Assembly: GCA_027459765.1 (NCBI GenBank)
Contig: DAIDHD010000021.1
Coordinates: 62,001 to 126,000, forward strand
From: Gammaproteobacteria bacterium
GTDB lineage: Bacteria > Pseudomonadota > Gammaproteobacteria > Steroidobacterales > Steroidobacteraceae
Direction of reading: 5' to 3'
Length of the DNA stretch: 64,000 bases
A program made the position numbers and the translations under genes. The notes beneath the pieces were generated by a model. The model was not told where the DNA came from. It did not search any database and worked only from the letters and a program-made list of their open reading frames with translations. Below are positions 33,097 through 42,053 of the stretch, piece after piece. Numbering within the stretch: position 1 is the first letter of the stretch; each line of letters starts with the position of its first letter.

Positions 33097-34971
33097 ATGG
33101 AGACTTCCGCTACGGCACGGACTCCGCTGATCGCGTTGGTGGGCAATCCCAACTGCGGAAAGACGGCGCTGTTCAACGTGCTCACCGGCAGTCGCCAGAA
33201 GGTCGCGAATTACGCCGGGGTGACCGTGGAGCGCAAGGAGGGCAGCTTCGTCACGCCCGGCGGCCGCCGCCTGCGCGTGCTGGATCTACCGGGTGCGTAC
33301 AGCCTGGATCCCGTCACGCCCGACGAGCAGGTCACCGCCGACGTGCTGCTCGGCCGCCGTGCGGGCGAGGCGCCCCCGGACCTCGTCGTCTGCGTCACCG
33401 ATGCGTCGAATCTGCGCCAGAACCTGCGCCTGGTGCTCAGCTTGAAGCGCCTCGGCCTGCCGCTGGTGGTGGCGCTCAACATGGCCGACATCGCGCGCCG
33501 CAAGGGCATCCTGGTCGACGCGCAACGCCTGGCGCGCGAGCTCGGCGTGCCGGTGGTGGAGACCGTGGGGGTGAAGGCCTCCGGTGTGCGCGCGCTGGCA
33601 GAAGCACTCGACCGGATCTCGATACCGGAGTCGCGTCCGAACGCATCCTGGCAACCGCTGACGGCGGCCGAGGTCGCGCACGATCAGGCCGAGGTGCGCC
33701 GGCTGCTCGCCGCGGTCGACGGTGATCGCGCCGACGGCGTGACGTTGAGCGACCGCGTCGACGCGGTGGTGCTGCACCCGCTGCTCGGGCCGCTGATCCT
33801 CGCCACCATCCTGTTCCTGGTGTTCCAGGCCGTGTTCGCGTGGGCACAGTGGCCGATGGACGCGATCAAGAACGGCGTCGCCGCGCTGGCCGCGACGCTC
33901 GCGACCCATCTGCCGGCGAGCGCGTTCAAGGACCTGCTGGTCAACGGGGTCCTCGCCGGCCTCGGCAGCGTGCTGGTGTTCCTGCCGCAGATCCTGATCC
34001 TGTTCTTCTTCATCCTCCTGCTCGAGGACTCGGGCTACCTGCCGCGCGCCGCGTTCCTGCTCGACCGCATCATGGGCAGCGTCGGACTCTCCGGGCGGGC
34101 CTTCATCCCGCTGCTGTCCAGCTTCGCCTGCGCCATCCCCGGCATCATGGCCACGCGCACCATCCAGAATCCGCGCGACCGGCTCGCGACCATCATGATC
34201 GCGCCGCTCATGACCTGTTCGGCGCGCCTGCCGGTGTACGCTCTGATCATCGGCGCCTTCATTCCCGAGCGGCGGGTTTGGGGCGTGCTGGAGCTGCAGG
34301 GGCTGGTGCTGTTCGCGCTCTACGTCGCGGGAGTCGTGAGCGCGATGGGCGTCGCCTACGTGCTCAAGCGCGGCGGCGGTCGCGGCCGCTTCCAGGCGCT
34401 GTTGCTCGAGCTGCCCGCCTACCATTGGCCGAACCTGCGCAATCTCGCGCTCGGCCTGTGGCAGCGCGTGGAGATCTTCCTGACGCGAGTCGGCACCATC
34501 ATCCTCGCACTGATGGTGATTCTATGGGCCTTGAGTTCGTTCCCGGCGCCACCCGCGGGCGCCACCGGGCCCGCCATTCAGTACAGCATCGCAGGTCGAC
34601 TGGGCGCGGGGCTCGCGGTGCTTTTGGCGCCCGTCGGCTTCAACTGGCAAATCGCGGTCGCGCTGGTGCCGGGCCTTGCGGCCCGCGAAGTCGCCGTCGG
34701 CGCCCTCGGCACGGTGTATGCGCTGTCGGCGAGCGGCGCCGACGTGAGCGACGCCCTGACGCCCATCATCGCCCGGTCCTGGAGTCTCGCGACCGCCTTG
34801 TCGCTGCTCGCCTGGTACGTGTTCGCGCCGCAGTGTCTGTCGACGCTCGCCACCGTGCGCCGCGAGACCGGCAGCTGGCGCTATCCTCTGATCATGGCGG
34901 CCTACATGTTCGCACTGGCGTACGCAGGGTCCTGGATCACCTACCGCGTGGCGTCGGGGTTCGGCGCATGA
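33097..34971 (+). CDS. feoB: Ferrous iron transporter B
   Basis: A 624-residue Fe(II) transporter. The N-terminal G domain has GNPNCGKT (P-loop, G1), VTVE (G2 region), DLPG (G3) and NMAD (G4). A helical regulatory segment and about nine membrane helices follow (230-615), with the Gate motifs around FACAIPGIMATRTI and MTCSARLPVY. The cysteines in these segments are implicated in iron passage. It is shorter than E. coli FeoB (773) but similar to other FeoBs of about 610-650. Operon partners are feoA and a Cys-rich small protein. Confidence 0.98.
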   Translation: METSATARTPLIALVGNPNCGKTALFNVLTGSRQKVANYAGVTVERKEGSFVTPGGRRLRVLDLPGAYSLDPVTPDEQVTADVLLGRRAGEAPPDLVVCVTDASNLRQNLRLVLSLKRLGLPLVVALNMADIARRKGILVDAQRLARELGVPVVETVGVKASGVRALAEALDRISIPESRPNASWQPLTAAEVAHDQAEVRRLLAAVDGDRADGVTLSDRVDAVVLHPLLGPLILATILFLVFQAVFAWAQWPMDAIKNGVAALAATLATHLPASAFKDLLVNGVLAGLGSVLVFLPQILILFFFILLLEDSGYLPRAAFLLDRIMGSVGLSGRAFIPLLSSFACAIPGIMATRTIQNPRDRLATIMIAPLMTCSARLPVYALIIGAFIPERRVWGVLELQGLVLFALYVAGVVSAMGVAYVLKRGGGRGRFQALLLELPAYHWPNLRNLALGLWQRVEIFLTRVGTIILALMVILWALSSFPAPPAGATGPAIQYSIAGRLGAGLAVLLAPVGFNWQIAVALVPGLAAREVAVGALGTVYALSASGADVSDALTPIIARSWSLATALSLLAWYVFAPQCLSTLATVRRETGSWRYPLIMAAYMFALAYAGSWITYRVASGFGA

Positions 34972-34987
34972 TTCTTCGGAGAACGGC

Positions 34988-35272
34988 GTGAGCTTCTGGC
35001 TGGATCGCCTCGTGGTCGGCGCGCTGGTCGCGTTCAGTGTCGGCTACGCCGCGCTCGCGCTCGGGCCGCGCGGGTGGCGGCGGCGGCTGTACGTGTCGGC
35101 CGCCGCGTTCGCCGCTCGGCTCTCCTGGCTGCCCGGCGCTGCCACCCTCGGCGCGCGACTTGCGCGCGCGTCGCAGGCCGGCGGTTGCGGCGGCTGCGGC
35201 TCCTGCGCCGATTCGCGGCCTCCGGCCGCCGGCGAGACGCGGGTCGCGGTCTCGCGCATCGGCCGCCGCTGA
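34988..35272 (+). CDS. Cys-rich small membrane protein of the feo operon
   Basis: A 94-residue protein with a membrane helix (about 7-26), a basic stretch, a second mildly hydrophobic segment and a Gly/Cys cluster GGCGGCGSC near residue 67. Position directly after feoB (16 bases) matches FeoC or FeoB-associated Cys-rich proteins, and short proteins of the DUF6587 type found there in gammaproteobacteria. The cysteines might bind iron or an Fe-S cluster; this is inferred. The start is GTG. Confidence 0.8.
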   Translation: MSFWLDRLVVGALVAFSVGYAALALGPRGWRRRLYVSAAAFAARLSWLPGAATLGARLARASQAGGCGGCGSCADSRPPAAGETRVAVSRIGRR

Positions 35273-35284
35273 AGCATCAGCGGC
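35265..35284. terminator. Bidirectional hairpin covering both convergent stop codons
   Basis: An 8-bp perfect stem (35265-35272 with 35277-35284) and a 4-base loop include the stop of the feo-operon small protein and the stop of the opposing enoyl-CoA hydratase gene. No T-run follows on either strand, so it may be a weak terminator or an mRNA 3'-end protector. Confidence 0.4.
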
Positions 35285-36080
35285 CGCGAAATCGCGGCGG
35301 CCGCTTCTCGTGGAATGCGCGTACGCCCTCGGCGAAATCCTCGCTGTCCGCAAGCGCCGCCTGCGCGCGTGCCTCCAGGTCGAGCTGCGCGTCGAGCGAC
35401 TCCAGGGGCGGGCGGTTGAGCGCGGCCTTGATCTGCGCCAGCGCGCGCGTCGGACCCGCGGCGAGCCGCGTCGCGAGCGCAAGCGCGGTGGACGCGAGCG
35501 CGTCGTCCTCGACACAAGCCCAGATCAATCCCCAGGAGGCGGCGTCGGCTGCGCTGAGCGGCTCGCCGAGCATCGCCAGCCCCTTCGCGCGGGCGGTGCC
35601 GATGGCGCGCGGCAGGTGGAAGGTACCGCCGAGATCGGGCAACAGGCCCAAGCGGGGGGCGAACAGCTGCACGAAAGTGGCCGAACGCGCGGCGAGCACC
35701 AGGTCGCCCACCAGCGCCAGATTGGCGCCGGCGCCCGCGGCGACGCCGTTTACGGCCACGACCACGGGAACCGGCAGCGAGTGCCAGGCACTTACCATGG
35801 GATTGAAGTGCCGGGCGAGGCTGCCGCCGACACGTTCGCCGCGGCCGGTGTCGCCGCCGGTGAGCAGGGTCTCGTCGGCGAGATCCGCGCCCGAGCAGAA
35901 TCCCCGCCCTCGGCCGGTGAGCAGCACCGCGCGCACGTCCGGGTCGGCCGAGATCTGCGCCGCGGCGGCACGCAATTCGTCGACCAGCGGGCGGTCCAGT
36001 GCGTTGAGACGTTCGGGACGATCGAGCGTGACGCACGCGACCGCGTCGCTGCGCTCGAAGGACAGGCGGGTGTAGGACAT
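35277..36080 (-). CDS. Enoyl-CoA hydratase/isomerase family protein (PaaG-like)
   Basis: A 267-residue crotonase-fold protein. The oxyanion-hole segments are GFCSGADLA (about 60-68) and NGVAAGAGANLALVGDLVLA (about 107-126). The acid residue is Asp in LLPDLGGTFHLPR, as in PaaG-type epoxyphenylacetyl-CoA isomerases; a second Glu typical of hydratases is not evident at that position. It probably acts on an acyl-CoA in fatty acid or aromatic breakdown. No other catabolic genes adjoin it, so the pathway is unknown. Confidence 0.92.
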   Translation of the reverse strand: MSYTRLSFERSDAVACVTLDRPERLNALDRPLVDELRAAAAQISADPDVRAVLLTGRGRGFCSGADLADETLLTGGDTGRGERVGGSLARHFNPMVSAWHSLPVPVVVAVNGVAAGAGANLALVGDLVLAARSATFVQLFAPRLGLLPDLGGTFHLPRAIGTARAKGLAMLGEPLSAADAASWGLIWACVEDDALASTALALATRLAAGPTRALAQIKAALNRPPLESLDAQLDLEARAQAALADSEDFAEGVRAFHEKRPPRFRGR

Positions 36081-36151
36081 GCGCGGGCGCCTCGGCTGGC
36101 ATGGGCCCGAACCGGTGCGCGCTCGCGGCGGTTCGGTACCCGGGCTTCAAG

Positions 36152-36157
36152 TATAAT
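36152..36157 (+). promoter_or_regulatory. Putative -10 element for the nitronate monooxygenase gene
   Basis: TATAAT matches the sigma-70 -10 consensus exactly and lies 59 bases before the ATG at 36217. The -35 region (around 36129-36134, CGGTTC) is poor. Confidence 0.5.
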
Positions 36158-36216
36158 CCGGGCCGCAGCGCGCTCGCCGGCGCGCCACTCCCTGCACCCG
36201 AGGCCGCGCAACGCCC

Positions 36217-37188
36217 ATGCCCATTCCAGCCATCATCGCCGACAACGTGCGACTGCCGGTGATCGGCGCGCCGATGTTCATCGTCTCGACGCCGCGGCTC
36301 GTCATAGAACAGTGCAAGGCGGGCATCGTCGGCTCGTTTCCGGCCCTCAATGCCCGTCCCGCCGCCCAGCTCGACGACTGGCTGGCCCAAATCACCGCGG
36401 AACTCGCCGCCCACCGGCGCGCCCACCCCGGCGCGAAGGTCGCGCCGTTCGCGGTCAATCAGATCGTGCACGCGAGCAACGACCGGCTGGAACACGACCT
36501 CGAGCTGTGCGTGAAGCACCGCGTCCCCATCGTCATCACCAGTCTGCGTCCGCCGGCCGAAGTGGTCGCGGCCGTGCACGCGTACGGCGGCATCGTGTTC
36601 CACGACGTCATCAACCGGCGGCACGCCGAGAAGGCCGCGGAGCAGGGCGTCGACGGCATCGTCGCCGTGTGCGCGGGCGCCGGCGGCCACGCGGGCCGGC
36701 TGAGTCCGTTCGCGCTGGTCAAGGAGATCCGCGAGTTCTACCGCGGCACGCTGATACTGTCCGGCGCCATGAGCAGCGGCGCGGACGTGCTCGCGGCGCG
36801 CGCTCTCGGCGCCGATCTCGCATATCTCGGCACGAGGTTCATCGCCACCGCCGAGGCGAACGCGAGCGACGAGTACAAGCGCATGCTGGTCGAGGCGCGC
36901 GCCGAGGACATCGTGTACACCTCGCTGTTCAGCGGAGTCCCGGGCAACTACCTCAAGGCGAGCGTTGCGCGCACGGGACTCGATCCGGACGCGCTGCCGG
37001 AGGGCGACAAGCGCTCCATGGACTTTCGCGCCGTGTCGCGCGAGGGAACCGAACTCAAGGCCTGGAAGGACATCTGGAGCGCGGGACAGAGCGTGAGCGG
37101 CATCGGCTCCGTCGAGCCGGTCGCGGCGCTGGTCGATCGCCTGGCGCACGAATACGCCGCCGCGCTTTCGCGTGTGAACGGCAACTAG
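36217..37188 (+). CDS. Nitronate monooxygenase family flavoprotein
   Basis: A 323-residue TIM-barrel FMN protein of the 2-nitropropane dioxygenase/nitronate monooxygenase family. Visible features are LPVIGAPMFIVSTPRLV at the N-terminus, GAGGHAGRLSPFALV (FMN phosphate site) and GADLAYLGTRFIAT (second phosphate-binding element). Members oxidise alkyl nitronates such as propionate-3-nitronate, but many homologues have other or unknown substrates. It sits upstream of holA, where lptE lies in many gammaproteobacteria. Confidence 0.9.
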   Translation: MPIPAIIADNVRLPVIGAPMFIVSTPRLVIEQCKAGIVGSFPALNARPAAQLDDWLAQITAELAAHRRAHPGAKVAPFAVNQIVHASNDRLEHDLELCVKHRVPIVITSLRPPAEVVAAVHAYGGIVFHDVINRRHAEKAAEQGVDGIVAVCAGAGGHAGRLSPFALVKEIREFYRGTLILSGAMSSGADVLAARALGADLAYLGTRFIATAEANASDEYKRMLVEARAEDIVYTSLFSGVPGNYLKASVARTGLDPDALPEGDKRSMDFRAVSREGTELKAWKDIWSAGQSVSGIGSVEPVAALVDRLAHEYAAALSRVNGN

Positions 37189-37233
37189 CGTGCGGCAATT
37201 CGCCTTCCGACGGCCCGCGGGCGCCGCGCGACC

Positions 37234-38256
37234 ATGCGAGTGAGTCTCGAACAACTTCCCGCGGCGCTGCGCCGGGGGCTCGGCACGACCTATCTGGTCT
37301 CGGGTGACGAACCGCTGCTGGTGGGCGAGGCGGCGGACGCCGTGCGTGCGGCGGCCCGCGCCGCGGGCTACGTCGAGCGCAGCGTATTCTTCGTGGAGCG
37401 CGGGTTCTCGTGGGACGAGTTGCGGGGTGCGACCCAGTCGCTGTCGCTGTTCGCCGAGCGGCGGCTGTTCGAGCTGCGCATGCCGTCCGGCAAGCCCGAC
37501 AAGGGCGCGGCGCTGCTCGAGCAGATCGCGGTCCGGCCCCCGCCCGACGCGGTGCTCCTCATCCTCACCGACCAGCTCGACAAGAAGGCGAGCGATGCCG
37601 CCTGGGTGCGCGCGGTGGAGGCCCATGGCGTGTGGGTGACGGTGCGCGCCGTGGATGCGCAAGCGCTGCCCGGCTGGCTGCGCGCGCGCGCGGCCGCGCT
37701 CGGCGTGGAGCTGGAAGCGGAGGCCGCGGAACTCATCTGCGAACGCGTGGAGGGCAACCTCCTCGCCGCGCAGCAGGAACTGGAGACCCTGCGCCTGCTT
37801 GCGGACGGCCGGCCGATCGGCCCTGAACTCGTGCTGCGGACGGTCGGTAGCAGCGCCCGCTACGACGTGTTCCAGCTCGCGGAGGCTGCCGCAGCCGGCG
37901 ACGCCGAGCGGACGCTGCGCGTGCTGGTCGGGCTGAAGAGCGAGGGCGCGGAGCCGACGCTGGCGTTGTGGGCGCTCGCGCGCGAGATCCGCGGGCTGTG
38001 GCAGGCGCGCGAGCGCAATCGCAACCGCTCGAGCACGCGCGGCAGCGGCTGGAACCTCGCGGCGACGCCCTCGCAGCGCGCGCTCTCGCGCATGAACCGG
38101 CTGCCGCTCGGCCGGCTGCTGCTGCAGGCGAGCCGGGTGGATCGAATCGTCAAGGGCGTCGAGCACGGCGACGCCTGGAGCGCGCTCACGGGCCTCGCGG
38201 CTGCGCTCGCCGGCGCTTTGCAAGCGACAAACGAATCAGGCAGGGTAGTGAAATGA
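37234..38256 (+). CDS. holA: DNA polymerase III delta subunit
   Basis: A 340-residue clamp-loader subunit that opens the sliding clamp. It has an AAA-like fold without a P-loop. Typical segments are YLVSGDEPLLVGEAADAVR (about 20-38), the LFAERRLFELRMPSGKPDK strand-loop and LICERVEGNLLAAQQELETLRLL (about 167-189). Length is normal. It heads the conserved set holA-nadD-rsfS-rlmH; the stop overlaps the nadD ATG as ATGA. Confidence 0.96.
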   Translation: MRVSLEQLPAALRRGLGTTYLVSGDEPLLVGEAADAVRAAARAAGYVERSVFFVERGFSWDELRGATQSLSLFAERRLFELRMPSGKPDKGAALLEQIAVRPPPDAVLLILTDQLDKKASDAAWVRAVEAHGVWVTVRAVDAQALPGWLRARAAALGVELEAEAAELICERVEGNLLAAQQELETLRLLADGRPIGPELVLRTVGSSARYDVFQLAEAAAAGDAERTLRVLVGLKSEGAEPTLALWALAREIRGLWQARERNRNRSSTRGSGWNLAATPSQRALSRMNRLPLGRLLLQASRVDRIVKGVEHGDAWSALTGLAAALAGALQATNESGRVVK

Positions 38257-38900
38257 ATCCGATGGGAATCTTCGGCGGCACGTTCGATCCGATCCACTAC
38301 GCGCACTTGCGCACCGCGTTCGAGCTGCAACAGGCCCTGCGTCTGAAGGAGATTCGATTCCTGCCGGCCGGCAATCCGCCGCACCGCGAGCGCCCGGTCG
38401 CCGACCCCCAGCTGCGGCTGCGCATGGTGCAGCTCGCCACCGAGGGACAGCCCGGGTTCGTGGTCGACGACCGCGAGGTGCGCAAGGCGGGGCCGTCGTA
38501 CTCCGTGGAGACGCTGGCCGAGCTGCGGCACGAGTATCCGGACCGAAGTCTCTGCCTGATCGTGGGCATGGACGCGTTTCTCAGCCTGCCCAAGTGGCAC
38601 CAGTGGCAGGACCTGCTGCAACTCGCCCACCTCGTCGTGGCGCACCGGCCGGGTTGGCGGGCGCCGAGCATGGGGCCGCTGGGCGAGCTGCTGGTCGACC
38701 GCGGCACCGGCCGGATCGGCGATCTGCACGAACAGAAGGCCGGCTGCATCTACATCCACGCGGTGACGCAGCTCGAGATTTCCTCCACCGAGGTGCGCCA
38801 GCTGATCGCCATGGGCCGGGACCCGCGCTTCCTCATGCCGGATTCGGTGCGTAAACTGCTGCTGGAGACGCAAGTCTACGCAAAACCGCGGAACACCTAG
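38253..38900 (+). CDS. nadD: Nicotinate-nucleotide adenylyltransferase
   Basis: A 215-residue enzyme that joins ATP and nicotinate mononucleotide to deamido-NAD in NAD synthesis. The nucleotidyltransferase signature GIFGGTFDPIHYAHL (H18) and the C-terminal ISSTEVRQLI (SSTxxR motif) are intact. LPAGNPPHRER and GMDAFLSLPKWH are typical of NadD. It is translationally coupled to holA, and its TAG overlaps the next GTG by one base. Confidence 0.97.
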   Translation: MNPMGIFGGTFDPIHYAHLRTAFELQQALRLKEIRFLPAGNPPHRERPVADPQLRLRMVQLATEGQPGFVVDDREVRKAGPSYSVETLAELRHEYPDRSLCLIVGMDAFLSLPKWHQWQDLLQLAHLVVAHRPGWRAPSMGPLGELLVDRGTGRIGDLHEQKAGCIYIHAVTQLEISSTEVRQLIAMGRDPRFLMPDSVRKLLLETQVYAKPRNT

Positions 38901-39433
38901 TGCAAGCCAAGACTCCCAAGACCAAGACCAGGACCGGGACCGCCGCGGCCAAGAAGCGCGCCGGCGCCACCGCCAGCACCAAGCCCAAGTCCGCCCGCGC
39001 GGCGCGCGTCAAGCCGCCGGCGGCGGCGCCGACCGCGACCGCCGGCGAGTCGCCGCCGAAGCGGCGCAGGTCCGCGGCGGCCAAGGCCTCCACTCCGGCC
39101 GCCCTGCGGGTCGCGCTGGCCGCGCTCGAGGACATGAAGGCGGTCGACGTCAAGGCGCTCGACGTGCGCGGCATGACCGACGTCTCGGATTACATGGTCA
39201 TCGCCAGCGGCACCTCCGACCGTCACGTGCGCTCGATGGCGCAGCGCGTGGTGGAGAAGGCCAAGGAGGCTGGTTACCGCCCGCACGGCGTCGAGGGCCA
39301 GCAGGACGGCAATTGGGTGCTCATCGACCTGTCGGACGTGATCGTGCACGTGATGCTGCCCAAGGCGCGCGAGTTCTACGCGCTCGAGAAGCTGTGGGAT
39401 CTGTCCGAGGCGCAGCGCACGGCGCGTCCTTGA
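38900..39433 (+). CDS. rsfS: Ribosome silencing factor with basic N-terminal extension
   Basis: A 177-residue protein. Residues 70-175 are the complete RsfS/Iojap domain (ALEDMKAVDVKALDVRGMTD, SGTSDRHVRSMAQRV, EGQQDGNWVLIDLSDVIVHVM). It binds ribosomal protein uL14 and blocks subunit joining in starvation. Residues 1-65 are Lys/Ala/Pro/Thr-rich low complexity, absent from the usual forms of 105-130 residues. The GTG at 38900 overlaps the nadD stop; an internal GTG or ATG could yield a short form, e.g. near the domain start at ATG 39136. Confidence 0.93.
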   Translation: MQAKTPKTKTRTGTAAAKKRAGATASTKPKSARAARVKPPAAAPTATAGESPPKRRRSAAAKASTPAALRVALAALEDMKAVDVKALDVRGMTDVSDYMVIASGTSDRHVRSMAQRVVEKAKEAGYRPHGVEGQQDGNWVLIDLSDVIVHVMLPKAREFYALEKLWDLSEAQRTARP

Positions 39434-39449
39434 GCCGCCGGAGGCGGCG

Positions 39450-39920
39450 ATGAAGCTGCGGCTGATCGCCGCGGGCACGCGCATGCCCGCCTGGGTCGAG
39501 ACGGGCTTTCGCGAGTACCAGAAGCGACTGCGCACGCCGTTCTCCCTCGAACTGCTCGAAGTGCCGGTGGCCACGCGGCGTGGCGGCGAGGATCCCGGGC
39601 GCGCCGTGGCGCGCGAGGGCGCCGCGATGCTCGCGCTGCTCGGGCGCGACGACCACGTGGTGACGCTGGAAATCGAGGCTCCCGCCATGAGCACGGCCAG
39701 CCTCGCCGCCTGGCTCGCCGAGCGCGCGCGCGACGCCCGGCCGCTCGCGCTGCTCATCGGTGGACCGGACGGCCTGGCGCCGCAGGTGCGGGCGCGCGCC
39801 GATCGGCGCTGGTCGCTCTCGCCGCTGACGCTGCCGCACGCCCTGGTGCGCGTGATCGTCGCCGAGCAGATCTACCGGGCGGCGAGCCTGCTCGCCGGAC
39901 ACCCCTACCACCGCGCCTGA
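39450..39920 (+). CDS. rlmH: 23S rRNA pseudouridine-1915 N3-methyltransferase
   Basis: A 156-residue SPOUT methyltransferase. KLRLIAAGTRMPAWVETGFREYQKR at the N-terminus, the SAM-binding knot LIGGPDGLAPQVRARAD and the C-terminal LPHALVRVIVAEQIYRA are all present. It methylates pseudouridine 1915 in helix 69 of 23S rRNA. Canonical position after rsfS. Confidence 0.97.
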   Translation: MKLRLIAAGTRMPAWVETGFREYQKRLRTPFSLELLEVPVATRRGGEDPGRAVAREGAAMLALLGRDDHVVTLEIEAPAMSTASLAAWLAERARDARPLALLIGGPDGLAPQVRARADRRWSLSPLTLPHALVRVIVAEQIYRAASLLAGHPYHRA

Positions 39921-39984
39921 CGGGCCACGTCCGCCACGGGCGTAGGTGCGCGTAAAACGGCCTGCGGTTCGGTATCCTCGCGGG

Positions 39985-40587
39985 ATGACCGCGCAATTCG
40001 TCTGGCTGGCCTCGATATCACCCCGGCGGCGCGAGCTGCTGCGCCAGATCGGCGTGCCGTTCCGCACCCTCGACGTCGCGGTCGACGAGCGTGCCGGGCC
40101 GTCCGAGTCGCCGGAGGGCTACGTCACCCGCGTGGCCGAGGCGAAGGCGCTCGACGGGCGCGCGCGCGCCGGGGGCGAGACGCCGGTGATCGCCGCCGAC
40201 ACGGCCGTCGTGCTCGACGGACGCATCCTCGGCAAGCCGGCCGACGCCGCGGACGGGCAGCGCATGCTGCTCGCGCTGGGCGGACGTTCGCACCAGGTGC
40301 TGACGGCCGTGGCGGTGCTCTCGCCGCAGGGCATGGAGACCGCGCTCAGCCGCAGCCGGGTGACCTTTCGCGCCATCGGCGCCGACGAGGCGCGGGCCTA
40401 CTGGGAAACCGGCGAGCCGTGCGACAAGGCGGGCGGCTATGCGATCCAGGGCGCGGCCGCCGTGTTCGTGGCCGACCTCGAGGGCAGCTTCTCGGGCGTC
40501 ATGGGCCTGCCCTTGTTCGAGGCGGCGGCGCTGCTGGAACGCGCCGGCGTGCCGCGCTGGCGCACCGACGCCGCCACGTCCGCGTGA
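39985..40587 (+). CDS. Maf family nucleoside triphosphate pyrophosphatase
   Basis: A 200-residue Maf/YhdE-type enzyme that hydrolyses dTTP/UTP or related non-canonical nucleotides. [16 protein letters not shown] (Ser/Arg signature), [18 protein letters not shown] (Asp of the active site) and [14 protein letters not shown] are intact. The ATG at 39985 gives the standard N-terminus; an upstream ATG at 39946 adds 13 unlikely residues. Its stop overlaps the GTG of rng, the usual neighbour. Confidence 0.95.
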   Translation: MTAQFVWLASISPRRRELLRQIGVPFRTLDVAVDERAGPSESPEGYVTRVAEAKALDGRARAGGETPVIAADTAVVLDGRILGKPADAADGQRMLLALGGRSHQVLTAVAVLSPQGMETALSRSRVTFRAIGADEARAYWETGEPCDKAGGYAIQGAAAVFVADLEGSFSGVMGLPLFEAAALLERAGVPRWRTDAATSA

Positions 40588-42053
40588 GCACCGAGATCCT
40601 CATCAACGCGAGCTCCCACGAGGCGCGCGCCGCGGTCGTGGACAATGGCGTGCTGCAGGAGCTGTTCCTCGAGCGGGCGAGCCGCCGCGGGCTGATCAGC
40701 AACATCTACAAGGGACGGGTTTCGCGCGTGCTGCCGGGCATGCAGGCCGCGTTCGTGGAGATCGGACTGGAGCGCACGGCGTTCCTGCACGCATCCGACA
40801 TCGTCGATCCGCGGCACGCGGACACGGGCATCGAGCCGCCGCGAACCGACAACATCCGGGCGCTGGTCGCGGAGGGCAACGAGATCCTGGTGCAGGTGGT
40901 CAAGGATCCGCTCGGCACCAAGGGGGCGCGCCTGACGACCTACGTCACGCTGCCCTCCCGGTACCTCGTGTACATGCCGCAGGGCAGCGGCATCGGCGTG
41001 TCGGCGCGCATCGAGAACGAGGCGGAGCGCGAGCGGTTGCGCTCGGCCGTGCAGGACGGCCTGCAAGCGGGCGAGCACGCCGGCTTCATCGTGCGTACCG
41101 CGGCCGAGGACGCGCCGGCGGAGGCGCTGCGCGCGGACATGCAGTTCCTGCGCAAGCTCTGGCTGGTGGTGCGCGAGCGGGGCCTGCGCACGCGCGCGGG
41201 CGAGCTCGTGCACGCGGACCTGCCGCTGCACCTGCGCGTGCTGCGCGACCTGCTGCGCCCGGACGTGGAGCGGGTGCTGGTCGACCAGGCCGCCGCACAC
41301 CGCGACATGCAGGAGTTTGCGAGCACCTTCATGCCCGACGCGCTGCCGCGCATCGAGCTTTACCGCGAGCCGCGCCCGATCTTCGAATTGCACCACGTCG
41401 AGGAGGAGATCCAGAAGGCCCTGGAACGCAAGGTGCCCCTGAAGTCGGGAGGCCACCTCGTCATCGACCAGACCGAGGCGATGACCACCATCGACGTGAA
41501 CACCGGCGCCTTCGTCGGACATCGCAACCTCGAGGAGACGATCTTCCGCACGAACCTCGAGGCGGCGGTGGCGATCGCGCGGCAGCTGCGCCTGCGCAAC
41601 CTCGGTGGAATCATCATCATCGACTTCATCGACATGGAGGAGGCCGAGCACCGCCGCCAGGTGCTGCAGGCGCTCGAAAAGGCGCTCAGGGACGACCACG
41701 TCAAGAGCAGCATCTCCTCGGTGTCGCCGCTGGGGCTCGTCGAGATGACGCGCAAGCGCACCCGCGAGAGCCTGGAGCACTGGCTCTGCGAGCCCTGCCC
41801 CACCTGCGAGGGGCGCGGCTTCGTCAAGACCGCGGAGACCGTGTGCTACGAGGTGTTTCGCGAGATAGTCCGCCAGGCACGCCAGTTCGAGTGCCAGCAA
41901 CTCATGGTCCTCGCCCACCAGGACGTCATCGAGCGGCTGCTCGACGAGGAGTCCGCGGCGCTCGGCGAACTGGAGCTCGTGGTCGGCAAGCCGATTCGCC
42001 TGCAGACCGAGGCCCTGTACACGGTGGACCAATACGACGTCGTGCTGATGTAG
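40584..42053 (+). CDS. rng: Ribonuclease G
   Basis: A 489-residue endoribonuclease (CafA) for 16S rRNA 5' maturation and mRNA decay. N-terminal S1 domain (about 35-125: [27 protein letters not shown]), 5'-sensor, then the DNase I-like catalytic core with [12 protein letters not shown] and [10 protein letters not shown], whose Asp residues bind Mg. The Zn-link cysteines are in [12 protein letters not shown]. Length matches RNase G and is far shorter than RNase E. Coupled to maf by GTGA; its TAG is followed with zero gap by the yhdP ATG. Confidence 0.97.
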   Translation: MSTEILINASSHEARAAVVDNGVLQELFLERASRRGLISNIYKGRVSRVLPGMQAAFVEIGLERTAFLHASDIVDPRHADTGIEPPRTDNIRALVAEGNEILVQVVKDPLGTKGARLTTYVTLPSRYLVYMPQGSGIGVSARIENEAERERLRSAVQDGLQAGEHAGFIVRTAAEDAPAEALRADMQFLRKLWLVVRERGLRTRAGELVHADLPLHLRVLRDLLRPDVERVLVDQAAAHRDMQEFASTFMPDALPRIELYREPRPIFELHHVEEEIQKALERKVPLKSGGHLVIDQTEAMTTIDVNTGAFVGHRNLEETIFRTNLEAAVAIARQLRLRNLGGIIIIDFIDMEEAEHRRQVLQALEKALRDDHVKSSISSVSPLGLVEMTRKRTRESLEHWLCEPCPTCEGRGFVKTAETVCYEVFREIVRQARQFECQQLMVLAHQDVIERLLDEESAALGELELVVGKPIRLQTEALYTVDQYDVVLM

